Assembly (NCBI RefSeq): GCF_000308555.1
Contig: NZ_BAFY01000209.1
Coordinates: 1-40,044 of the forward strand
Length of the DNA stretch: 40,044 nt
Direction: 5' to 3'
Source: Nocardia cyriacigeorgica NBRC 100375
GTDB lineage: Bacteria; Actinomycetota; Actinomycetes; Mycobacteriales; Mycobacteriaceae
Shown here: positions 28,001 through 40,000 of the stretch, piece after piece
Layout of the letters: each line of letters starts with the position of its first letter
Position numbering within the stretch: position 1 is the first letter of the stretch
Position numbers and translations under genes: made by a program
Notes under the pieces: generated by a model
What the model was told of the DNA's origin: nothing
Database searches by the model: none
The model's input: the letters and a program-made list of their open reading frames with translations, nothing else

Positions 28001-31000
28001 ATCATCGATCAGGCCGAGCACGGACTCCAACGGAACCCGAAGATGTCGAGCGAGTCCCGGTGGAGTGCGGAGCCGGGCAAGGCGAGCCTCGCCCAGGCCA
28101 TCGAAGCGAAGGAGTTCCGCGCGGCCAAGGCTCGAGGGGAGAGTCCCGAACAGCATCAGATCGTGGTGCGTGCGGACACGGAATCGGCCAAACGTATCGA
28201 TTCGGTCGAAATCTACCGTGTCGGAAAAGACTCACTCTTCGATGAAGTGACCGGTGCGTCCGGCACGCTCACCGACCTGAACCCGGTGCTGCAGAAGGTC
28301 TACGGACTGGAACCGGCATACGAAGTCGGGCGGTCACAGACGCATCGGCTGGTGGAAGGCCAGCACGATGTAGTCGAAAGCACCCATGCCAAGCTGCGCA
28401 CGATCGCCGAATACGCGAACGAGATGCGGGATGGGGGTGCGGGCCGGTTCCAGGAGATCCTGGTTCACCGCAACGACCTGGTCGAGCGGCAGGTGGAGGC
28501 GCTGGTTCGCGCCGGCGTGCCGAGAGAGGCGATCGAAGCGGTCGACGCCAAGCGGATCATCGGCTGGGGTGCGGACTGGGAAGCCCAGTTGCAGAAGGTT
28601 TTCGACGAGGCCGGTGAGCAGGGCAAGATCCTGGTGATCAACCGGCAGGGCCAGCGCGGCGTCGACATCTCGGTGTCGGATGAGGTGAGGGCCAAGGGCG
28701 GCATGCATGTCTGGATGACCGAGACGCCGGAGCAGTCCTACATCCACGAGCAGGCCAAGAACCGAACGGCACGTAACGGCCAGCTCGGTAGCGCACAGGT
28801 GGTGATGACGTCCCAGGATGCCCTGATTCGCAATGCCATGCACCTGCGCGGGGTGCGAGAGACGGTCGTCCACTATGAGCAGGCCGTGGCCGCGCACGAA
28901 GCCGCCCCCACGCCCCGGACCCATGAGGCGGTCGTCGAGGCGCGTCAAGCCATCCGTGAGCTGGTACCCGAACTACAGCAACGTGCGCTGCGCCACTCCA
29001 CCTCTGAATTCATCCGGCATCATGCCTTCTCGACCACCATGCCCACCGTCACCCTCGCCGAGGCCGACACCGGGTTGTACCGCCATGCCGATGAAGTCGA
29101 TTTCACCCGCCCGGATGGACCGGCGGATCGGACCGCACGCCTGGCCGGGTTGCTGGGAGTCCCGGCCGAGTCCGTCGCGAACCAGATCGCCGCACTCGAA
29201 CGCACCGATGTGGGCGACCCGATGCGCGAGCTGCTGCACCGGGCCGGTATCACGCCGGCAGCGGCCGAGGCGCTATCGCAACATGTCGAGGCGACCGCCC
29301 CCGCGGCGGCGCGGGACCGCGCAGTGTTCGGCGACGAAGACGCGTTGATCCATACGCTCCCGTTGCGGAACCGGCTCGCCGAACAACTCGGTATACCGAT
29401 ACCGGGGATCGATGGCGCCGAAGGTATGCGCACGCTCGATCCCGAACTCACCGAGGCCCGTGCGGCTCTCGCGGCAGCACTGGGTTATCCCGTTGCCAGC
29501 GTTACTCCCACCATCGCCCGCGATATCCTCGGCGAAGCGGTAGGCGATCACCTATCCGCCCAGGACAGGCCAGAATCCGAGAGACGCACCGATGCCGACA
29601 CGGCTGCACCGGATTCCGGGCCGGTGCGCCACAACTCCCAGGCTGCGACACACGACACAACAGTCCAGCCCGCAGCCGACGCTGCGTCGGCCCAACGTCC
29701 GACCGCCGATGACGCGACAGCACACCCTGCCGCCGCTCAGAAGTCCGACCCGCTCACCAGCACCGTCGACCACGGCTCAGCCGACGATATCGTTGCCGCG
29801 GCGTCGCGATATCTGGCGCTCTCGGCTCTGCTCGACTTGGTCGTACAGATCCATCGGCGCAGTCCCAACAGCTGTGTCAACAATGCCGTTACCGGAATGC
29901 GAGTGTTGTGTCCGGACAACGCCGATCGTTGCCGGGTGCCGCCGACCAGGCTCGGCGGATATGGCCGCGACGATGTACGCCGGATATTCGATGCGGGGCT
30001 CGAGAAGAGCGGGTCGCTGCACGAGGTGGTCGAGTCGCTCGAGTCGCGGCCCGGTGGAATCACGGTCCTGGTCTACAAGTGGAAAGACACCCGAGCCAAC
30101 GGCACCAGCATCGAGGCCGACGACCATATGGTGCTGCTGGTCAACGACAGCACCTCGGTCGACGATCCGAACCTGCTCGTCGTCGACTTGGCCGCGTCGC
30201 GCGACCGTGACACCGCGAACGACTACGGCCCCAAAGACCTCCGAAACCGCCGCACCCTCCTGAACAAGGCCGTCGGCTTCGATGAATGGCTCCGCGACCA
30301 GAAAGACCGCATCAGCCTGCCGGCGGAACAACAGCGGTTCGAGACCATCGAGTTCGACCGGGACGGCAACCTGGTCCCCCGATTGCGCACGGATGCCCCC
30401 GAGGCCGAGAAGCTGCCGCCAGAGCAGCGAGTCGTGGTTCCGTCGGCCCTGCAAGACGACATCAACGCGATACCCGCCGGCCGCCCCGGCCTCGGCGACG
30501 CGCCGTTGGTCCGCTCGGGTTCTGACCACCGGAGTATCGGCAGCAGACCGTCGCACAGCGGGGCCGATCCGTCGTCGCCGAACAGCGCGAGTGCGTTGAA
30601 TCGTGCGCGAGGCGCGTGGATCGCCGCGCGGCGGCAGGACAAGAACCGGCGTGACGGTACGACTATGACCGCGGCCGACCTGGCCAGGGCTGTGGGTGTC
30701 AATCGCAGCACCATGAGCCGGATCGAACAAGGAAGCACACGGCCGCGGCCCGGGCTCTTCGTGAAGATCGGCCGGGCGCTGGGTGTGCCGGCAACCGAAT
30801 TCGTGGATGCCGCGCGCGATTTGTACCCGGACGCCGACTTCGATCTGACGCCTGCCGCGTACCCCCACGACGCGCCGGGACGTTGGCTGTCGGCGGTGCT
30901 TCACGACCGCGACATGTCGTGGGAGGAGTTGGCGGATGCCAGCGGGATCAGCGCGAAATACCTGAACTCGATCGGCAAGGGTGAGACCGTGCCGGGGGCC

Positions 31001-34000
31001 GCTGTCTTTCTGTCGCTGGGCCGGGCGTTGGGCCTGGGAAGCAGAGCAATAGATACAGCTGCCGAACGCTTCTTCCCAGGAACGACAGCCGATCTCGCTG
31101 CAACTGCGTACGCGCCGGGCGAGCCGGGACTTTGGCTCCGAGCGCACCACGTCGATCGCGGCATATCAGGCGAAGAGCTGGCACAGGCCGCGGGGATCGA
31201 CACCGAGCATCTCCGATCGGTCGAGCGAGCGGAGCGCAACCTCGGGCTGGTCGATTTCCTGGCGTTGGGTAGGGCGCTGGGCCTCGAACGCGAAACCATC
31301 GATACGGCCGCCGACCGGTTCTTCCCCGGTGTGCGTGTCGGCCTCGACCCGGCTGCGTACGCTCCCGAAGAGCGCGGCCGCTGGTTCCGAGCATTCCGTT
31401 ACGACCGCGGCATGTCTCTCGAACAGCTGGCAGCGGCCGCCGGGATCAGCACCATCCACCTTCGTTCGATCGAAGCAGGTGACCGAGTCCCCGGAGTAGT
31501 CGTCTTCCTCTGGCTGTGCGACGCGCTGAGTATCGAGACCGACGTGACAGGGCGGGCTGCCGAACGGTTCTACCCCGAGGAAAGGTTCGATCTCGACTGG
31601 ACCGCCTACACGTCCGGAGAGCAGGGACTGTGGTTGCGGGCACTGAGGTATGCCCATCGCCTGCAACGGTCCGATGTGGCAGACGCTACTGGTCTGACCG
31701 AGAAATACATCGGCCAGATCGAGCGAGGAGAACGCACACCGAGCCGACGCACTTTCCGGCTCCTCGGACGGGAACGGGGAATCAGCACGACCGACCTGGA
31801 TGCCGCCGAGGACCACTTCTCCGCTTCGGCGCTCACCGACGCTCCCGGCCTGCGGTTCGACGACCTCACCGCCGGTGACGAGGCACAAGCGCACCTGGTG
31901 GAACAACAGATCGTCGAACTGCTGAGCGGTTGGTCGGACCCGGCGTACGTGCGGGAGATCGCCGCGGCTGCCGGTGCGTCGATTCGGTGGGGCCAGGGGC
32001 CGATATCTCTGCGGGTCGAGGTCGATGCGGAGGCCGTGCACATCGACCTCGTCGAGGTCACCGCGGATCACAGCTATGTGCGGGTCGAATGGCGGCTGGG
32101 ACGCACTCCGGGGCACGTGGAGCGGGCCGCCGAGCCACCGGTAGAAAGGACCTCGGACGAGCTCGATCTCGAACGCCTGATGGAAATGTTCGGCGACTCC
32201 GAACTCGATGAGATACCGCCGTATCAGCAGGAAGTTCGCGGGATTCGCAATGCCATCGAGGCACGCCTGCGGGAATACGGTCCAGGCCTTTCCGGCGACC
32301 TGGTCGACAGCATCATGCGTGCGGCGAGCGAACTGGTCACCAACGCGAAAAAACACCTTTACAGCAACGCCTCGTCAGCGGGCCTGGCCCCCGAAGAAGT
32401 GCTCGATCTGACGATTCGAGGTGCCGGAGACAACCAACAGGTGCACCTCGCGGTCACCAATGAGATCGCTCCGGGCGTCGCTGCGAAACTGCCGAAATGG
32501 ACACCCGACGAACAAGATGTGAACCGAGAAGGTGGCCGCGGCACCCAGCTCGTGGTCGCCGAAAGCACGGTTGCGGTCCGCCGCGTCATCTTCGCCAACG
32601 GCAAGGCCACCGTCGAGCATTCGGTCGAATACCACGCGACACCCCCTGCCGGTGATGTCGCCGTCTCGCACAGCCTCAGCACGACGCGCGCACCCGCTAC
32701 CACCCGCTACACCACGACGGGCAGATTCCTGCGCGCCGCTGCGCAGGATCCGGCCGGAGCCCCACCCGATCACGTCGTTGCGTGCGCTGCCTCCACCACC
32801 CGGGCCGCGTGGGCCGATGGCCTCGACGAGGCACTCATCCCGTACCAGGACGCGGAGAGCTGGGACAGCCTCGTCACCGGCCTCACCACCGGCCTCGCCG
32901 AAATCGTCGATGCCGACAGCGCGCTTGTCGAGCGACTGGGCCGTGAAATCGACAGCCTGGTCGACCCCGACAATGCCCGGCACAGTTCGGTCTTCGTCGT
33001 CGAGCGTGACGGGATCGCGCACGCCTTCTATGTCACCCAGCTCGACGGCGTCATCTTCGTCCACGACACCGCTGTCCCCCGCATAGCCGACCCCGACCTG
33101 GGCGGCAAACCCATTGCCCGAATCCGCGACCGCGAGACCTGGCAGCGATTCTTCCGAAAGTCGTTTCCCCAGGTGGACCGCGCGTTCTTCGCCCATTTCG
33201 AACGCACCGCAGGTGTTCTCGCTCCGATACCGCATGTGCCCGGCGCCGCACTCGACGGCACGAACGCGCCGGTCCGTGGACGTCCGAGCGACCAGGACGC
33301 CGGTGCAACGGGCCAGGAACGGGTGAACCCTGCGGATCAGCCCGCTCCCCCGGACAGCATCGGCAGCCGTCCATCGATGGACGCGGCACATCGACAGTCA
33401 CCGATCGACGATCCGTCGGCGACTTCGGTTCCGGTCGCCAATATCCGAACTCGCCTCGCGGAACTGCGAGCCGCCGAGCAGGCGAATGCGCCCGCGACCG
33501 AGCGGACTCGGCAGTTGACCAGATTCGCGAACGCGGTCGAGGAAATGGCGGATGCCGCCGCCGCGATGGCTCGCACTCGCGCCGATGCTGTCGCCGAAGA
33601 TCGTTGGCAGACGGCACTTTCCACCGTCAGTTCGATCGCGACTTCGGTCATGGCCGCGGCCCGCGACAGCGCCCGTCACGACGAGGCCGTCGGAATGCTC
33701 GCCGGTCTCGATGCCGCGGTCGTCGGTCGCGTGCACCATGTGTACTCCGCATTGTTCGACCAGATGCGGGCCGCGGGGGAATTGGTGGACGAGGTCGACG
33801 CCAGCGACGAACTCGAATACGAACGGTCGGCTCGGCAATACGAATCGCTGGTGAAGCAGATCGACTGGCTCGATGCCCTGATCGCCGTCCTGGAGCACGT
33901 GTCACCGAAGGATCGTTCCCAGCAATACCGGGCGCTGATCGACAATTTCCCCCACGATCCGGACCCGCGCGCCCTCGATCCGTCACCTCTGCAGACTTGG

Positions 34001-37000
34001 CTGATGCGGGAGGCGATCGGTAGCACAGACCGATCGATCGAGCTGGAACGGCTGACCGCTGCCGCCGAGCAACGCCATCGCGCTGCCTTGGCCGCCGTCG
34101 GTGAACTCGACCGGCTCCTGATCCCCACCGACCCTCGCGGACCGGTCGACGCGCAACAATCCGTCTCCACGACGGATGCGCCCGCGTCGCCCGTCACCGA
34201 ACCGGCTGGGTCGCCGCTCCTCAGCCAATTCGCCGAGGACCCTCCTCACATCCGAACGCTGGCGCACACGATGCTCGCACGGCAGCCGGCCGATATGACC
34301 CAGTTGGTCGCCGACGCCCAGATCGTGCTATTCGGCGAGACCCACACCAACCCGGCAGGACCGGATTTCCTCGCGCAACAGGCGGCTGCGCTGCGGGCCG
34401 CGGGCGTCACCCACTACGGCATCGAGGCACCTCCGAATCCCGCCTTCGACGCCCTCAACGCGGGGGAGAACGTGGACCTGAGCCGGGTCCGATGCGGTCC
34501 AGGCTTCAGCAATTGGGCCGACACGGTCAAGGCCATGGCCGCTGCCGGAATCACCATTGTTCCATTCGATGTGGAACAACCTTCCTCATCGAAGGGGTCG
34601 CCCCTGCGTGACGTACGCGAATCGCATATGGCGCAGGTCATCACCGAAACGATGCGGGTGCCGGGCGCGAAGATGGCGATCCTGATCGGACTGGATCACC
34701 TCACCAGGAAACAGAAGATGTGGTCCGACGTCACCGGCGCCTTTGGCATCGCACTGGCGCAACGACTGACCGACGCCGGATTCGCCACCAGGACGGTGGC
34801 GATGTGGGGTGGCGAACCAGGTCAGCGCGAGGTCGTGGACGACGTCGCACGCCGTCTGGGCCTCGGGGACGAAACCTTCGTCACCGATCTGGCGGAAATG
34901 TCCGGAGCGGACCGTGGATTCCGCTCTTGGGAATCCGATGTGCTCCTTCATATCGGCCCGCCGGCAACCTATGCGGCACATAACAACCCTCGCGTCCCGG
35001 CCCCGTCGATAAGACTGGGATACCGCGAACCGGGCGGGCCGCTCTCGGTCAGCGACCGCACCGCTGCGTCCGCCGCGAACAAACTCCAGCTGTCCGTGGC
35101 CACGGATCAAGACTCCACCGGCAAGAGGCAGGCCGTCGCGACCGCCCATGCGGATATCCGCCGGTTCGTCGCCGATTGGGCCAACGCGGATCATGCGCGC
35201 TCCACCGAAACTCTCGGTTGGGAGTTGGTATCGATCTACACACATACGCGAGGTGGTGGGGAGGTATCAGCGACGAAGTCGGGAACGAGCGGGTCGCGCA
35301 TACTTCGCTTCGAGATATCCGACGTCGCAGCGGTGACGCCGACCCCCCTCATCGCATATTCCGAGAATACTGTCGCGGGGCTGCTCCACTACATGGCCCA
35401 CCGTTTCGGCATCGATCGCCGCGAAGACGGCACCACCGCGATATGGTTCGAATTCGATGAGGCCGGACCGAGTTTCAGCGATTTCGCGCTGGCCGCAGTA
35501 CACGGAAAAGAGCTGCCCGCCGCCGGTCGGGTGCAGGGCCCCGCCGACGCGATCGGCGCGCGACCGGACCGGGGTTCGGAGCCGATCGGTGCTCGGCCGA
35601 GCCGCGATGGCGACCGCAGTCACGCCCACAACAGCTCGGTCGATCCGTTGGTAGCGGGTCTTCTGGAAGTCGTGGACGAGCAGCGAGTCCGCGCCGCTCG
35701 CAATGCGATATCCCTCGAGTTCGCGCGCAGCGGCATCGTCGCGAGCAGCGCCGACGCGGCGCATCGACGACTCACCGAGGTCCGTGAGCTGCTCGACGAG
35801 TTCCTGGTCCACATCAGGCGCCCCGCCGACGCCGACCCGAACCGCTTCCGACTGCTGTCACATCTATTCCACGCTGTCGAGGCTCGACACAATGCCGTCG
35901 GCTCCGACCGTGAGGCGATCGAGCAGCGCATCGACCGACTGCATGAGAGCCTGCGCGAAACCTCCGGCGCAGCCCAGCCCGCGCGGGCATTGTTCTATTC
36001 CGAGAAGGGCTCGACTGATTGGGCCGCCAGACTGCAATACGGGCGCGAGATCTGGGGCGATGTCGCGAAGCTACTGACCGCCGAAGAGATCGAAGCGCTG
36101 CGGCCTTTCGGCGACTCCGCCAGGAGCGAATCCCTCCAAGCGCTGCAAAGCGCGCTACGGGGGCAACGCGAACTGACCCCAGAGTTGGCCCGGACGATCG
36201 AGGTCCTCAAACACACACTGGCGCGTCGACCGTCGCCGGAGCCGATGACGGTGAGTATCGGCCTCTCATTCGATGAACTGGTCATGTCCGAGACCTCCAC
36301 GGGCAGTGTCCTCTATTTGCCTGAGTTCAAAGTCGCGACGATGGGCGTGCTCCCGCCGATGCGGGCAGCAAATATCGAGGTCACACTGACCGTTTCCGCC
36401 GATACTCCGATGTTCCCGCTATTCCCGTTGGACGACTTGCCCGGTGATCGGCCGGTCCTTCCGAGCTTGTTGCTCACGAATGGACTGTGGATCCGGGTCG
36501 ACCACAAGCAAGACCTAGGCGAGCGGCAGTGGAGACTAGAGGCCACGCAAGTACCGGGCCCCGGAACCCCGGTCGACCGCGAGCCCACCGCCCTCCCACC
36601 GCCGACCGTCATCGTTCCGGCCCTGCCACCAGAACTGCGGCAGCCCGCGACGGCCGTGCCGGACCCGGGCGGCATGCCCAGCCCCCAGATCGAGAACCCG
36701 TGGGCGGCGGTGGACGTGACACCGGCTCCGGCGCCGCCGACTACGCCGGGCCACCGCACCGAGCCGGACGTTCCGGGCGGGAACAATGCCCGTACGGAAG
36801 CCGAGCCGATCGACCACGAGATAGGTGACCCGCAGGCAGCAGCCGACGAGGCCCCGCCCGCGGCGCCTGCCGACCATTCCGAGCGGGCGGCGGGCCCGAT
36901 CGCCGCCGTCAGCGACATCGGCGTGGGACCCGAGCGCAATGGCCGCTCCAACAACGAGGATGCATTCGACTTCACCACGGTGCATCTGGAGGGCGAAGCG

Positions 37001-40000
37001 CCGGTACATCTCGCGACCGTCGCCGACGGGGTTGGCGGTTCTCCGCTGGGCGGAGAGGCGGCGTTGGCGGCCGTGCGTGCCGCTGTTGCCGGCATGGCGG
37101 AGGCATCGACCCAGCTCGCATCGGCCGGAGAGTTCGCACCGATTCGCGTGGTGCGCCGGGGAATGTCGGCGGCCCGCGCCGCCGTCGCGGGGTTGGCCGA
37201 GACCCCGGGACAACCGAACTCCCCCGACGCCGCCATCGCGCTCGCGGTAGTCCACGAGGACAAATTGGTCGTCGACTGGGCCGGCGACACCCGCGTCTAC
37301 TGGCTGCCGATGGACGGCGGGCAGGCCGAGCAGCTCAACGTCGACGACACCATCGTGCCGAGGTTGGTCGCCGACAATGTGCCCGAAGGCGAAGCACTCG
37401 CCATGTCGATCTCCGGCCAACTCACCCGATCACTCGGACGCCCACTGCCCGAGGACGCCACCTCACACGCCACCGAGTTCACCCTCGAGGGCCGCGGATA
37501 CGTCCTCATCGCCACCGACGGCATCTGGCACGACACCTACCAGGCCGACGCGCTGGCAACGATCATCCGGCAGGTCCACGAACAGTCCCCCGGTGATCAC
37601 CGTGCGGTCGCGGAAGCCCTCAACGAACACGCCCACACCACCGGCACCCGCGACAACATGACCGACCTCGTCATCTGGGTCGACACCACCGCAACTCAGC
37701 CCGCACAGCCCCCCGCCGACCCGCGGCAAGGCTTCATGAACACCGATGACAAGTCGACGAACCCCGGCCGCACCGGAACCGGCGGCAGCAGCCGAACCCC
37801 CGGCCCTACCGTGTCCTTCCAGGGCACCGATGATCCGCTCACACGTGAGCGGAGCACCCGCAAACGCCACCTGGAAATCCCCGGCGCGCTCGGACTCGAT
37901 CCCTCCGTGCTGAACCATCACCATCCCGGCGGGCGCGAATGGGGCGACCCCGCCCTCGACCACCACTCACCCAAAGCCGGCCCAGGCAACGCAGCGCCTG
38001 CGACTCCGGCAAACCTGCCGGCCACCGAGGGAACAGAGCCGATACAGGTTCCGTTCCCCACCTCCTCGGACCCGAGCCGCAGCAGTGTGATCGCAGGCAT
38101 CCGACGCGCTCTGACCTGGTTCGAAGAGGACAACGCGCTGATGTCGCCGTTGTCGGCAGAGAACGAGGCGCACCGCCGCCAGGAGATGTATCTCTTGCGA
38201 GCGTTGGCGGCGGACGCGGCGGCAGGTGGGATCGTCGCAGAACTCTTGAGCCCACATTCGCCGCCGGGCGGCAAGGCCTCGTCACACCCGGTCTTTCGAC
38301 TCATCCAGGCCGTGCATCATCGGGCACTGTCCGGTCTGGAGCCCGACGTGGCGCGTTGGCACACCGTCATGGGTGGACAACCAGCGCGCGCCGAAGCCGA
38401 TCTGCGAACGATGGCACAGGATGTTCTCCAGGCAATCCGCGACCATGCCGCGGAATTGGCGCCGTTCCTGCTCCGCGGCACACAGATCAACGATCCGGCG
38501 CGAGCACGACTGTTGTTGCCGGTGGAGATCCTCGCGGCCGTCGCCACGGGACTGCCCTTGCGGGTGTTGTCGGTCGGCGCGTGCGGAATGCTGGACGCGC
38601 GAGCGCACCTGTATCGATACCGTTTCGCGGGTGCGGAATACGGTGATCCGGACGCCGCGACCGTCATCGATGATCGCTGGACGGCCCGACCGGACCAGGT
38701 AGACCGGATTCGCGACCTGCTCGGTGTGCAGCCGCAAGTGATCGAAGTCGCCGGCGCCGACCTCGACCCACTGCAAGCCGACAACATCGAGGACCAGCGA
38801 CGCCTCGCCGCAGGTTTCGTCGGCACCGACAACGACGCCGTGCGACGAATCCAGACCTCGTTCATCGACGCCCAGCGCGCCGGCGATATGCCGATCGACC
38901 AGGAAAGCGCGCTCACCTGGCTGCCCCGCCGCCTCGCCCAGGACAGAACCGGCAGCGCCACCATCGTGTGGGATTCGATGCTGCGCAGGTACCTGTCGCC
39001 GGAGCAGAACGCCGAACTCGACGCCGTCATCGCGCAGGCGGGCGCGGCCGCCACCGCGCGAGACCCGCTGATCTACGCCAAATACGAAATCATCGACGGT
39101 GCAGAGGCATTGACGGTCCGGATGTACACCGGCTCGGACACCCGCGAGTTCGTGTTGCCTACCCAGCTGCCGAATCGCTCGCCGGGCATCGACCTCGGGG
39201 ACTTCTTCACCGCCGTAGGACTCTTGGCCGCCGAAGAGTCGCCGACGGCGACGCCCGCTGCCGAGACGACCCCACCGGCGCGGACCGAGAGCCCGGCCGG
39301 GCAACTCGCGCCGGTCGACAGGCTTCGATTGGATGATGAACGGCGCACTCACATTCTGGATGGTGATGCCACCGGCGGTGGCCATCGGGCCGGCACCGGA
39401 AAGCCGGGAAAGACAGAGTTCCCCCCGAGCTGGGACGACGACCAGATCATCGAACTCGTGTGGGCGATCGCTCGGAGCTGGACCAACGCGACCCTACGAG
39501 AATTCACGGACGGCCGAACCGGCGCGACACACTTCTGGCAGCTGGAGCACACCCACGAAGGAGTTGATGTCGTCGTTGGGGTGGCGCTGGACGGGCGAAT
39601 TCTCACGGCTTGGCCCGCTCGGGGGCCCGGAGTCGTACGGAACCCGTCGCGAACGGCACCAACCGCGTCGCCGCCGAGCAAGGTCGGCTTCAAAAGCGAG
39701 ACTGCCGCCAGGGTGCTGATTACCAGAGGGCCGGAGAGCAAAGCGCCGGGCTTTGCGAAGTTCCCGGCCGATTGGGCCGGCGACGTGGCAACCTTCCGGC
39801 GTATCGTCGCCGAAGCCGGTGCGCGCGCCCTTCAGAACAACGCGATCGTCGACCATCCCGAACGACCTGGCCGGCGATGGTTGCTCAGCGCGGAGCACGA
39901 AGGGGTCGAATTCTTCATCGAGGTCGACGGCCGAGGGCGTGTGCACTACACGTGGCCGGAGACCGGCCCTGGCGTGACGTACAACCCGCCTCAGAGCGAC

